Source of the DNA: Poriferisodalis sp965208485
GTDB taxonomy: Bacteria > Actinomycetota > Acidimicrobiia > Acidimicrobiales > Poriferisodalaceae
Assembly (NCBI RefSeq): GCF_965208485.1
Contig: NZ_OZ242344.1
Location: 3,596,001 to 3,660,000, forward strand
DNA: 64,000 nucleotides
Direction of reading: 5' to 3'
Positions 37,566 through 45,676 of this stretch are shown here, in pieces. Below the pieces are notes generated by a model. That model saw only the letters and a program-made list of their open reading frames with translations. It was not told the origin of the DNA and did not search any database. The stretch's first letter is position 1. The number at the start of each line of letters is the position of its first letter. The translations under genes were made by a program, and so were the position numbers.

Positions 37566-38717
37566 TCATGTCTGGCCTCCTGCCGTCTGCGCGGCATGCC
37601 TCCAAGCGTCGATGAGGCCGGCCGCGGCCCGCTCGGGCGCGAAGTCCGCGGCCCGGGCGCGACCTCGCTCGACGCGCCTCGCCACCTCAGCCGAGCCGTC
37701 CAGCACTTCGAGCAGCGCATCGATCCATCCGTCGACATCGTCGGGGCCGACCAGCAGGCCGCCGTCGCGGACCACTTCGGGCAAGGCGGTGACCGCGGCT
37801 GCGATCACGGGAGTTCCCGCCGCCATCGCCTCGATCACGGGAAGGCCGAAACCCTCGTAGCGAGAGGGAAATGCCACCGCTGCCGCGGAGCTGATCAGTG
37901 AGGCCAGCCGTGCCTCTTCCACCCATCCCAGATGCACGACGCCGGGAGCTCGTGCGGCGTGTTCAGTCACGACTGCGTGATCGCGTCCGGCCGCTCCGGT
38001 GAGGACCAGGGTCGGCTCATTGTGGCGAGACCAGACAGCGGCGTGGGCATCGATCAGCGTGCCGTGGTTCTTGTGCGGGTAGGTGGCGGCCGGGTAGAGC
38101 ACGAAGCGCCGCCCGGTCAGCGCCCGCGGCAGGCCGAGCGGCCGTGCCTCGCAGCCTGCGCCTCCCGACCGCACCAGTGGATCGGTCGCATAGCTGGACG
38201 GGACGACGGCGATGCGGTCAGCGGGCACCGCGAGCCGCTCCTCCAACCTCGAGGCGACCCATCTCGACGGCACGGCCACCACGTCGGCGGCCATCACGCT
38301 GCGGGGCAGTGCCCATCTGAGGTAGCGCCGCTTGGCCGGCGAGAAGTTCGCCGGAATGTCGAGTGGCTGGATGTCGTGGACGGTCAGCACGGCCGCGCCG
38401 CGCCGCGCCGCGGGCAGGCGTCCCCCGAAATGGTGGACGACGTCGAATCCGTCCGAGCGTCGGGTCAGCCAGGTCGACTCTGACGCAATCCTCAAGAGCC
38501 GGATATCGCCCTTCCAGCGGGACTCGTGCCAGCGCAGATCTCCCAGGCTCGGGTGGGCTGCGCGAGTGCGGGCCATGCTCGCTACTTCCAGCTCGATGTC
38601 CGGCGCCTCGCCGGCACCGTGCGCGGCGAACGCGGAGAGCAGGCGCGAGGCGTAGACCTCGCTCCCGCCGACACGGCCCGGCACGATCGAGCAGAGGTTC
38701 GCCAGAATCCTCACCAC
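37566..38717 (-). CDS. Family 4 glycosyltransferase
   Basis: A 383-residue GT-B enzyme starting at a GTG (38717). The glycine-rich acceptor loop is SIVPGRVGGSEVY near the N-terminus. VVHHFGGRLP and VLTVHDIQPLD lie in the first domain. The donor domain has LYPAATYPHKN, VHLGWVEEARLASLI and AFPSRYEGFGLPVIEAMAAGTPVI with the E-x7-E pair. The features resemble mannosyltransferases of O-antigen clusters (WbdA/WbaZ-like), but specificity is inference. It sits 43 bp downstream of the next GT4 gene and 25 bp upstream of the WbuB-like gene, so it is probably co-transcribed. Confidence 0.88.
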   Translation of the reverse strand: MVRILANLCSIVPGRVGGSEVYASRLLSAFAAHGAGEAPDIELEVASMARTRAAHPSLGDLRWHESRWKGDIRLLRIASESTWLTRRSDGFDVVHHFGGRLPAARRGAAVLTVHDIQPLDIPANFSPAKRRYLRWALPRSVMAADVVAVPSRWVASRLEERLAVPADRIAVVPSSYATDPLVRSGGAGCEARPLGLPRALTGRRFVLYPAATYPHKNHGTLIDAHAAVWSRHNEPTLVLTGAAGRDHAVVTEHAARAPGVVHLGWVEEARLASLISSAAAVAFPSRYEGFGLPVIEAMAAGTPVIAAAVTALPEVVRDGGLLVGPDDVDGWIDALLEVLDGSAEVARRVERGRARAADFAPERAAAGLIDAWRHAAQTAGGQT

Positions 38718-38760
38718 CGGCGCGACCCCGCCGCTGATCTCGGGGCTCGGATCCGAGCCG

Positions 38761-39864
38761 TCACGCGACGGCCGCCTCGTAGGCGGACCGGACGAGCTTC
38801 GCTGTGCGGTGCCAGCTCAGTTCGGAGGCCCGCGACAATGCTGTCGCGGAGCGCCGGGCATGCTCGACGTCGTCGGTCACCACCCAGTCGATGGCGGCCG
38901 CCATGGCGTCGACATCATGCGGATCGACGACCGAAGCCGGGTCGGCGCACACCTCCTCGGTGGCGGTTCCGCTGCTGGTGACGACGGGTGTGCCCTGCGC
39001 CATCGCCTCCAGGACGGGCAGGCCGAAGCCCTCCATCAGGCTCGGGTACACCAGCACTCGGGCCGCCGCGTACAGCGGGTCGAGCCAGCCGCTCGGCACG
39101 AAGCCGACTCGGATCACCTCGCAGCCGGCGGCTCGGCTCAAGGCGTCGACCTCCCCGTCGCGGATTCCCCAGCCCTGCGGTCCGGCCAGCACGATCGGAA
39201 CGCGGCTCGTGGTGCGCCCTGCCGCCTGGAGGAGACCGGTCAAATTTTTCCGCGGTTCGATGGTTCCTACCCACAGGACGAAGATCTCGGGGAGGCGGTA
39301 TCGCTTCCGCACCGCGGCGACAGCATCGGCACCGGCCCTGGTCCTCGCCGTTCCGAGCGGCGCCACTCGAATCCGCTGCGGGTCGATCCCGTGCTTTGCC
39401 AGGCCGGTCGCGGTGGCCTGCGACGGCGCTATCACGGCGGCAGCGCGCGACTTGATCAGCCCGAATGCCTTGACAGCGAATCTGGCGCCGCGCCGAGTGA
39501 ACCATTCGGGGTGGCTCAGGAACGCGACATCGTTGACGGTGGCGACGAGCCGTGCTCTGCCGGCCGGCGGCACCGCGCCTCCGGTGGCGTGGACAATGTC
39601 GACCCTGCCCGTGACCAGCTCGACCGGGGGCATCCTCAGGTGATGCCAGGCGTCATAGAGCACGCGTCGGGGCACTGGCAGCTGCCGGACGTCGAAGTCG
39701 GGCTCGAGGTCGCCGGGCGGGGGGCGTCGGTGGCAGGCCGCGACGCCCACCAGTTCAATTCCCTCCAGGCTGTTCAGGGCGCCGAGTGTGCACATGGCTG
39801 CCGTGGCTGTGCCCCCCGGTATTCGGTGCCAGCACTGCTCCACGACAGCGGCCACCCGAATCAT
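38761..39864 (-). CDS. Family 4 glycosyltransferase
   Basis: A 367-residue GT-B enzyme. The ATG at 39864 starts MIRVAAVVEQCWHRIPGGTA, a typical family opening with the PGGTA acceptor loop; the long open frame upstream is antisense to fcl and rejected. The N-terminal domain has VDIVHATGGAVPP and VNDVAFLSHPEWF. The donor domain has LWVGTIEPRKNL, AGPQGWG and VYPSLMEGFGLPVLEAMAQGTPVV with the E-x7-E pair. It resembles neighbouring paralogues but is not identical, so the three are probably old duplicates with different linkages. It diverges from fcl with a 51-bp gap that must hold both promoters. Confidence 0.88.
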   Translation of the reverse strand: MIRVAAVVEQCWHRIPGGTATAAMCTLGALNSLEGIELVGVAACHRRPPPGDLEPDFDVRQLPVPRRVLYDAWHHLRMPPVELVTGRVDIVHATGGAVPPAGRARLVATVNDVAFLSHPEWFTRRGARFAVKAFGLIKSRAAAVIAPSQATATGLAKHGIDPQRIRVAPLGTARTRAGADAVAAVRKRYRLPEIFVLWVGTIEPRKNLTGLLQAAGRTTSRVPIVLAGPQGWGIRDGEVDALSRAAGCEVIRVGFVPSGWLDPLYAAARVLVYPSLMEGFGLPVLEAMAQGTPVVTSSGTATEEVCADPASVVDPHDVDAMAAAIDWVVTDDVEHARRSATALSRASELSWHRTAKLVRSAYEAAVA

Positions 39865-39915
39865 GGGCGGAGTCTCGCACGGCCGTTGCGGGGATCGCGC
39901 TAATTTCTGCGTGCG

Positions 39916-40881
39916 ATGCCAGACGCCGACTTTGCCTCCGGCCGGGTCTTCGTGACCGGCGGCACGGGGTTCCTCGGCCGCGCCGTCGTGGCCGCCCTGC
40001 GGCGACGGGGAGTGAGCGATGTGATCGCGCCGTCCAGCCGGCAGGTCGACCTGCTCGACGCTGACGCTGCCCAAGCTGCGTTGGCACGGGCCGAGCCGCA
40101 CACCGTGATCCACCTGGCCGCTCGGGTGGGCGGCATCGGCGCCAACATGGCACGACCTGCGGACCTGTACTTGCAGAACATGCTGCTGGGCATCAACGTG
40201 ATCGAGGCGGCCCGCGCCGCAGGCGTGCCCAAGACGGTGGTCGTGGGCACGATCTGCTCCTATCCCAAGCACACGCCCGTGCCCTTTCGGGAGGCGTCGC
40301 TGTGGAACGGCTACCCCGAGGAGACGAACGCTCCTTACGGCATAGCCAAGCTCGCGCAGCTCGTACACCTTCAAGCCAACCGGGCCCAGTACGGACAGCG
40401 CAGCGCGTACTTGATGCCGACCAACCTCTATGGGCCTGGCGACAAGTTTCATCCTGACGTGAGCCATGTGATTCCCGCGCTGATCCGCAAGTGCGTGATC
40501 GCCCAGGAGACCGGCGCCGACCGCATCGAGGTTTGGGGATCGGGAACCGCGAGCCGGGAATTCCTCTATGTGGACGACGCGGCGGAGGGAATCGTGGCCG
40601 CGGCCGAGCACTACGACGGCGCCCTGCCGGTGAACCTCGGCGCAGCGCAGGAGGTGACCATCGCCGAGCTGGTGGAGATCATCGCCGACGTGTGCGGATT
40701 CCAGGGGAGCATCCAATGGGACGCGTCCCGCCCCGACGGCCAGCCGCGCCGCTGCGTGGATGCCACCCGGGCATGCGAGTTGTTCGGATTCCGTGCCCGC
40801 ACGGATTTTCGCACCGGTCTGGCCCGGACCGTGGACTGGTACCGGTCCCATCGCGTTGAGGCGGAATCACGGCGCACATAA
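39916..40881 (+). CDS. fcl: GDP-L-fucose synthase
   Basis: NADPH-dependent 3,5-epimerase/4-reductase (321 residues) that converts GDP-4-keto-6-deoxymannose, made by Gmd, to GDP-L-fucose. The Rossmann motif GGTGFLGRAV is near residue 15. LAARVGGIGANM and the active-site TICSYPK motif (containing the family Cys) follow, with the catalytic YGIAK. NLYGPGDKFHP and the GSGTASREFLYVDD motif complete the signature. Gmd is 26 kb upstream, so the two steps are not co-transcribed. Its 3' end faces the KamA-like gene across a hairpin. Confidence 0.93.
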   Translation: MPDADFASGRVFVTGGTGFLGRAVVAALRRRGVSDVIAPSSRQVDLLDADAAQAALARAEPHTVIHLAARVGGIGANMARPADLYLQNMLLGINVIEAARAAGVPKTVVVGTICSYPKHTPVPFREASLWNGYPEETNAPYGIAKLAQLVHLQANRAQYGQRSAYLMPTNLYGPGDKFHPDVSHVIPALIRKCVIAQETGADRIEVWGSGTASREFLYVDDAAEGIVAAAEHYDGALPVNLGAAQEVTIAELVEIIADVCGFQGSIQWDASRPDGQPRRCVDATRACELFGFRARTDFRTGLARTVDWYRSHRVEAESRRT

Positions 40882-40895
40882 AGGGGGACGGAGCG

Positions 40896-40920
40896 CGAAG
40901 CGCCGATCGCTAGCGCTTCG
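40896..40920. terminator. Candidate bidirectional terminator between fcl and the KamA-like gene
   Basis: CGAAGCGC (40896-40903) pairs perfectly with GCGCTTCG (40913-40920) around a 9-nt loop, in the 76-bp gap between two convergent stops. There is no clear T-run on either side, as is common in high-GC actinobacteria. Confidence 0.5.
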
Positions 40921-40957
40921 ACTGCGCCCGCCCAGTTCGTCAGCGGGTGTGAGCGCT

Positions 40958-42538
40958 TCAGGCCTCTTGGGCGTCGCGCATGTCGGGCGCTGAGATGCCG
41001 CCGACGGGGCTCGTGGGGTGCGACCGGCGATCGGTGCCCCCGACTACAGCCATGAGCGGTGCAGGTCGCGCCGTTGGGACCGGCCTGCTGTCTCGCGCTC
41101 CGCGGTGGCGTGAGCGCGAGCGCGGGATGGCGACGCCGCTCGGCCTCTGCCGGCTGAAGAGGCCGGCCTCGTCTGCCAGCACCCGGTCCTCGTACTCGTC
41201 GAACCAGAGGGCTTCGGGATTCCGGCCGACAATGGTCACCTTGCCCCGATCGGGCGCGTGGGCCGGGTTGCGCAGCACTTTGAAGATCACGACGCCGTTC
41301 TCGGCCCCCCGCAGACCCGCGATGGGACCGTCGGTCACCGCTGAGACCTCTGTCTTGCCCTTGTAGTGCACAATTGTCAGCCGCGCATGCGACTCGACAC
41401 CCGAGAGGCCGCGCTGAGACTCGTTGAGCAGCTGCCACGCCCGCTCGATCGGCACGTTGAACGCCTTGTACGCCACGATGTTGCGCCCGCAGAAGAAATA
41501 GTGATTCTCGACGCCGACGCTTTTGAGGGTGCGCTGCAGTATCCGCAGGGATTCAGCGTCGTCGTTGACGCCGGCGATGATCGGCGTCTGGTTCTCGACG
41601 CTGATCCAGCCGCGCGCAACCAGCGCATCGAGGGCCCGGCGCGTGCTCTCACGCCATTGCAGAAAGCCCTTGTCGTCGGCGATATAGCGACCCTCAGAAT
41701 TCTTGACGAGGAACTCGTCGGGATGGTTGAAGTGGATCATGAACCGCATCGCGACGTCCGGATAGACCTCGTGAAAGCGATCGATCATCGCGAAGAATGC
41801 ATCGTCGAAGCGGTCGGGGTAGAAGGCCAGCTCCTTGGTGCCGACCCGGATTGCCTCCGTGCCTGCTTCGGCCAAGGACGTGAACCACCCAGCCAGCTTG
41901 GAATTGGGCAGCACCATCGGGTCGCCGCCGGAGAGCAGGATCTCACGCAGCTTCGGTCGCCCGGTGTCTGGATGGCTGCCGCCGTTTTGGGCTACTGCCT
42001 CGTTGTGCGTCCTGATGTAGTCGCTGATTTCCCCAACACTCGCCAAGCCCTTCTTCTTGAGTGTGCCGTCGGCGCGCTCGATTTCCTTGCGCCCGATGAG
42101 TTCTTCTCTGTAGCAGAACCTGCAGTGTGCTGAGCATGTAGAAATGACGTACAGCAAACCCATCTCATACTTATGCAAGAGACCTTCGATTGGGCTGTAA
42201 TCAAGCTGATTCGCGGGATCCGGATCTCCCTCCAAATCTACAGTTTCGTCCGGGGACGCTTTCACGAGTTTCTGCAGCGCAGAACTTGCCGTTGCCATTT
42301 CGAAATAATGGAGGGTGAGCTTGACGGGCATTCGCGCTTCGACATCGCGCTCAGTGCCGCGCAATTCCTGTAAGCCTGCGAGCTCTTGAGAGGTATAGAA
42401 ACTCTTGAATTCTTCAGGTGCAGAGCCACTTATGAAGGGCTCGAGACCATTGACAATCTGACGGTCGTATCTGGGGTTCTCGACCGCATCAAGAACCAAT
42501 CGTTCCCGTTCTGTTGGCTGATACTTGCTCTTGCTCAT
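40958..42538 (-). CDS. KamA-family radical SAM protein (lysine 2,3-aminomutase-like)
   Basis: A 526-residue protein from the ATG at 42538 (AGAGAGG just upstream). The radical SAM cluster is C135-x3-C139-x2-C142 in CSAHCRFCYRE. LLSGGDPMVL (201-210) matches the SAM-binding GGE/GGD region. The PLP-lysine motif of KamA (PGGGGK) is altered to HYKGKTEV, leaving K395 as the likely Schiff-base lysine. After about residue 460 there is a 65-residue Arg/Pro/Ser-rich tail of unknown use. Beta-lysine made by such enzymes can be an osmolyte or antibiotic precursor. The substrate here is uncertain because of the motif change. Base composition of the 5' third is clearly lower in G+C than its neighbours. Confidence 0.82.
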   Translation of the reverse strand: MSKSKYQPTERERLVLDAVENPRYDRQIVNGLEPFISGSAPEEFKSFYTSQELAGLQELRGTERDVEARMPVKLTLHYFEMATASSALQKLVKASPDETVDLEGDPDPANQLDYSPIEGLLHKYEMGLLYVISTCSAHCRFCYREELIGRKEIERADGTLKKKGLASVGEISDYIRTHNEAVAQNGGSHPDTGRPKLREILLSGGDPMVLPNSKLAGWFTSLAEAGTEAIRVGTKELAFYPDRFDDAFFAMIDRFHEVYPDVAMRFMIHFNHPDEFLVKNSEGRYIADDKGFLQWRESTRRALDALVARGWISVENQTPIIAGVNDDAESLRILQRTLKSVGVENHYFFCGRNIVAYKAFNVPIERAWQLLNESQRGLSGVESHARLTIVHYKGKTEVSAVTDGPIAGLRGAENGVVIFKVLRNPAHAPDRGKVTIVGRNPEALWFDEYEDRVLADEAGLFSRQRPSGVAIPRSRSRHRGARDSRPVPTARPAPLMAVVGGTDRRSHPTSPVGGISAPDMRDAQEA

Positions 42539-42782
42539 CGCCTCTCTCGCTTTCTTCAGGCAGGTTCGTATCCCACTCTCGGCTCCTACCATAGGGAGAC
42601 GCGGGGGTGAATTGCAAGTGGGTTCGATGGGAAACCCGCGCACCACTGCGCGGTACAGCGACAATTGACCTGTGCCGAAATGGCTCCGAGACGGTCTCGC
42701 CTGCTCGCAAATTTGCGGGATCGGGCGATCGCGAGTCTTGCCTAAGGCAGCCCCGGAGGCGCAACGCTTAGGCTCTGGCGCT

Positions 42783-44144
42783 GTGACGGCAGGTCGCGTC
42801 GAACCGGTACCGGAGACACTTCTGGCGAAGATTGTCAAGGCATATGACATACGTGGAATTTGTCCTGACGAACTGGAGGCGGCCACAGCGCGGGCGATCG
42901 GCTTCGCCTTCGCCGAATGGTCGGGCGCTGCGCGGGTAGTGCTCGGCCGAGACATGCGCCCGAGCGGCCTCGAGCTGTCGGAGTCCTTCGCAGATGGCGT
43001 CCAGATGGCCGGGGCCGATGTCATCGATCTCGGGCTCGCGTCGACGGACATGCTCTATTTCGCGTCCGGTCATCTGGATATGCCGGGAGCGATGCTGACG
43101 GCCTCCCACAACCCGGCCGAGTACAACGGCATCAAGCTGTGCGGGCCGGGTGCTGCGCCCGTGGGCGCCGACAGCGGCCTCGCCGAGATCGCACAGCGCG
43201 CCGCATCCGGCGCCGTCGTGGCCGACGTCCGAGGCCGTCGTATCCGACGCGACCTGCTCGACACGTTCGCGGACCACGTCCGCTCGTTCGTCGACATCGA
43301 GCATATGGTGCCGCTGCGTGTCGTGGCCGATACGGCCAACGGCATGGGCGGACATGTCGTGCCGACGGTCTTCGGGCCGCTGCCGTTCGAGGTCGAACTG
43401 CTGTACGGCGAGCTCGACGGCACGTTCCCCAACCACCCGGCGGATCCCATCCGGCCCGAGAATCTCGTCGATCTGAGCGAACGAGTGCTGGCCACCGGCG
43501 CCGATGTCGGACTCGCCTTCGACGGCGACGCCGACCGGGTCTTTCTTGTCGACGAGCAGGGCCGCGCCACGAGCGGGTCGCTGTTCACCGCACTGGTGGC
43601 ACAGGCCATGCTGCGACGTCACGGGTCGGGACCGATCCTCCACAACCTGATCTGCTCCCGGGCCGTTCCCGAGGCCATCGCCGAAGCCGGCGGCCAGCCG
43701 GTGCGCACCAGGGTGGGACACAGCTATATCAAGGCCGAGATGGCCCGCACCGGGGCCGTCTTCGGCGGGGAGCACAGCGGCCACTACTATTTTGCTGGCA
43801 ACTACCGGGCGGATTCCGGCCTCATCGCTGCACTGATCGCCCTCGAGACGCTGAGCAGTGCCGGCATGCCGCTGTCCGAACTGCTTGCGCCTCTCGACCG
43901 TTACGCCTCGTCGGGCGAGATCAACACCCGTGTCGCCGATGTCGACGAGGTGCTCCGTCGCACCGCGGCCCGCTTCGCCGGGTTCGCGCAGGACTGGCTT
44001 GACGGGTTGACCGTCGACGGAGGCGACTGGTGGTTCAATCTGCGGCCGTCCAACACCGAGCCGTTGCTCCGCCTGAATCTCGAAGCCCGTGACGCCGACG
44101 CGGTGACCCAGCATGTGAGCGAGATCAGCGCGCTGCTGGCATGA
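42783..44144 (+). CDS. manB: Phosphomannomutase/phosphoglucomutase
   Basis: Interconverts mannose-6-phosphate and mannose-1-phosphate (and often the glucose forms) in the cytoplasm, feeding ManC. The 453-residue protein has KAYDIRG near the start, the phosphoserine loop TASHNP (106-111, Ser108), the Mg-binding DGDADR (247-252), the sugar-binding GEHSGH and the C-terminal phosphate-binding RPSNTEP. The GTG at 42783 is chosen; the frame is open to an ATG at 42672, but the added residues are non-homologous. It is divergent from the KamA-like gene and overlaps the next gene by 4 nt. Equivalent to mycobacterial Rv3257c by context. Confidence 0.92.
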   Translation: MTAGRVEPVPETLLAKIVKAYDIRGICPDELEAATARAIGFAFAEWSGAARVVLGRDMRPSGLELSESFADGVQMAGADVIDLGLASTDMLYFASGHLDMPGAMLTASHNPAEYNGIKLCGPGAAPVGADSGLAEIAQRAASGAVVADVRGRRIRRDLLDTFADHVRSFVDIEHMVPLRVVADTANGMGGHVVPTVFGPLPFEVELLYGELDGTFPNHPADPIRPENLVDLSERVLATGADVGLAFDGDADRVFLVDEQGRATSGSLFTALVAQAMLRRHGSGPILHNLICSRAVPEAIAEAGGQPVRTRVGHSYIKAEMARTGAVFGGEHSGHYYFAGNYRADSGLIAALIALETLSSAGMPLSELLAPLDRYASSGEINTRVADVDEVLRRTAARFAGFAQDWLDGLTVDGGDWWFNLRPSNTEPLLRLNLEARDADAVTQHVSEISALLA

Positions 44145-44443
44145 TCGTCGCATGGATCCGCAACCGGTGGCCCAAGGTGGCGCCCCGCGAGTCACGGGAT
44201 GCGTACGTGGGTCTTGATCCGGTCTTGGCAGAGATCTTGGCCTGCCCCCAGGACAAGGGGCCGCTGTACTACGTGGGTGATGCCGACCTGCTGTACAACC
44301 CGCGCTTGGGACGCGCCTATTCCATCGACGGCGGCATCCCGGTGCTGCTGATCGACGAGGCCACCGAGCTGGACCCGCCCACCGCAGCGGCACTCGACGA
44401 GCGCATCGCGAACGGCGAGATGAAGCCGACCTTCGAGCCGTGA
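44141..44443 (+). CDS. Trm112-like small protein
   Basis: A 100-residue protein whose ATG overlaps the manB stop (ATGA). LDPVLAEILACPQDKGPL and YSIDGGIPVLLIDEA are the Trm112/UPF0434 signature. Zinc-type members carry four Cys; here only C35 is present, so metal binding is unlikely. A GTG at 44207 would give a shorter form closer to the family's usual 60-80 residues. In Actinobacteria this gene regularly lies between manB and the SIS isomerase, as here, but its partner is not known. Bacterial Trm112-like proteins may chaperone methyltransferases; this is not testable from the sequence. Confidence 0.8.
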   Translation: MIVAWIRNRWPKVAPRESRDAYVGLDPVLAEILACPQDKGPLYYVGDADLLYNPRLGRAYSIDGGIPVLLIDEATELDPPTAAALDERIANGEMKPTFEP

Positions 44444-44489
44444 CGGACAGATCGCATCCGTCGGCGCCCAGAGCACCGAGATCCCCCTC

Positions 44490-45635
44490 ATGACGTCGCC
44501 GCAGGACGTGACGGCACTCGGCGACGACACCTTGGGCATGGCTGCAGCGGTGGAGGCGCTGCCTAGCCAGCTCGAAGCTGCGCTCGACGCGGCCGCAGGC
44601 ATGAATGCCTCTGAGTGGGCCAGCGATGTGCCGGTTTCCGATGTGCCGGTTTCCGATGTGCCGATTTCCGATGTGCCGATTTCCAATGTGATCGTGATGG
44701 GCATGGGCGGTTCGGGCATTGCCGGCGACATCGTCGCGGCGCTCGCAGCCCCGGTGATGTCTGCGCCGGTGGCTGTTGCCAAGGGCTACGAGTGCCCAGC
44801 GTTCGTCGGCCCATCGACGCTCGCCATCGCGGTCTCCTTCAGCGGCAACACCGAAGAGACGCTCGAAGCGGCGTCAGCAGCCCACGACGCCGGTGCGTCC
44901 ATGATTGCTGTCACCTCAGGCGGGCGCTTGGCTGATCTGGCTCGTGAGTGGGGAGCGCCTCTCTACGAGGTCGATGCCAGCATTCCGATGCCGCGAGCTG
45001 CTGTTGGCGCCATCTCGGTCGCACCGCTCGTGGCCCTTGAGCGCGCCGGCCTGCTGTCGGGAGTCGCCGGCTGGGTTCGTGCCGCCGTTGCCCAACTGCA
45101 GGCCCGCCAGCACGTCGTTGCCGCGGATGCCTCTCACGCCTTCGGCGACGGCCTCGATGGCCTCATTGCCGAGGTGGGCACGGGCGAACTGTTGGCGGTC
45201 TTCTACGGCGGGGGCGCTCTCGGCGCAGTCGCGGCAGGCCGGGCCAAGGCCCAAGTCAACGAGAACGCCAAGCTCCCCGCGTACGCGAGCGCCATGCCGG
45301 AGCTGTGTCACAACGAACTCGCTGGCTGGGATCTCGCAGGCCGGCTAGTGCACGGCTCGCCGCTGGCGGTGATCGCGCTGCGGCACCAGTTCGAGCACCC
45401 GCAGATCCGCCGCCGCTACGAGTACACGCGGCGGGTGCTCGGCGGCGCCCGCATCGCGGTGCCGTACAGCGAGCTGCACGCTGCCGGTGCGGGACCCATG
45501 GCGCAACTGTTCGATCTCATCTACCAAGTCGATGCCCTCAGCCTGCGCATGGCTGCGGCCGCTCGCCGCGATCCAGGTCCTGTCACGCTGCTCACCGGTC
45601 TCAAAGACTTCCTCGCCGACGGTACGTCGGCCTAG
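44490..45635 (+). CDS. SIS-domain bifunctional phosphoglucose/phosphomannose isomerase
   Basis: A 381-residue protein of the archaeal/actinobacterial PGI/PMI type, which would convert fructose-6-phosphate to mannose-6-phosphate for ManB. Two SIS domains are seen: VIVMGMGGSGIAGDIVA and AVSFSGNTEET in the first, and a C-terminal half with a YGGGAL loop, ELCHNELAGW (catalytic Glu/His region) and a terminal helix. A 15-bp tandem array encodes SDVPV/SDVPI units (about residues 45-67) just before the first SIS motif, an insertion not expected in the family. The start is the ATG at 44490. It follows Trm112-like by 46 bp and precedes ahcY by 41 bp. Confidence 0.87.
   Translation: MTSPQDVTALGDDTLGMAAAVEALPSQLEAALDAAAGMNASEWASDVPVSDVPVSDVPISDVPISNVIVMGMGGSGIAGDIVAALAAPVMSAPVAVAKGYECPAFVGPSTLAIAVSFSGNTEETLEAASAAHDAGASMIAVTSGGRLADLAREWGAPLYEVDASIPMPRAAVGAISVAPLVALERAGLLSGVAGWVRAAVAQLQARQHVVAADASHAFGDGLDGLIAEVGTGELLAVFYGGGALGAVAAGRAKAQVNENAKLPAYASAMPELCHNELAGWDLAGRLVHGSPLAVIALRHQFEHPQIRRRYEYTRRVLGGARIAVPYSELHAAGAGPMAQLFDLIYQVDALSLRMAAAARRDPGPVTLLTGLKDFLADGTSA
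44622..44690. repeat. 15-bp tandem repeat, about 4.5 units, in frame
   Basis: Units of 15 bp start at 44622, 44637, 44652 and 44667, with a partial fifth at 44682. Each encodes Ser-Asp-Val-Pro-Val/Ile. Units 3 and 4 are identical. Being a multiple of three, changes in copy number would lengthen or shorten the protein without a frameshift. Confidence 0.92.
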
Positions 45636-45676
45636 CGTCGGGAGCGGCTGAGCCGAGTGGCGGAACGGAGACATGT

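Noticed and set aside
45305..45676. In-frame upstream extension of ahcY
   Set aside because: It overlaps the SIS isomerase in another frame, is Arg/Pro-rich and lacks family similarity; the GTG at 45677 with GGAG fits the family start.
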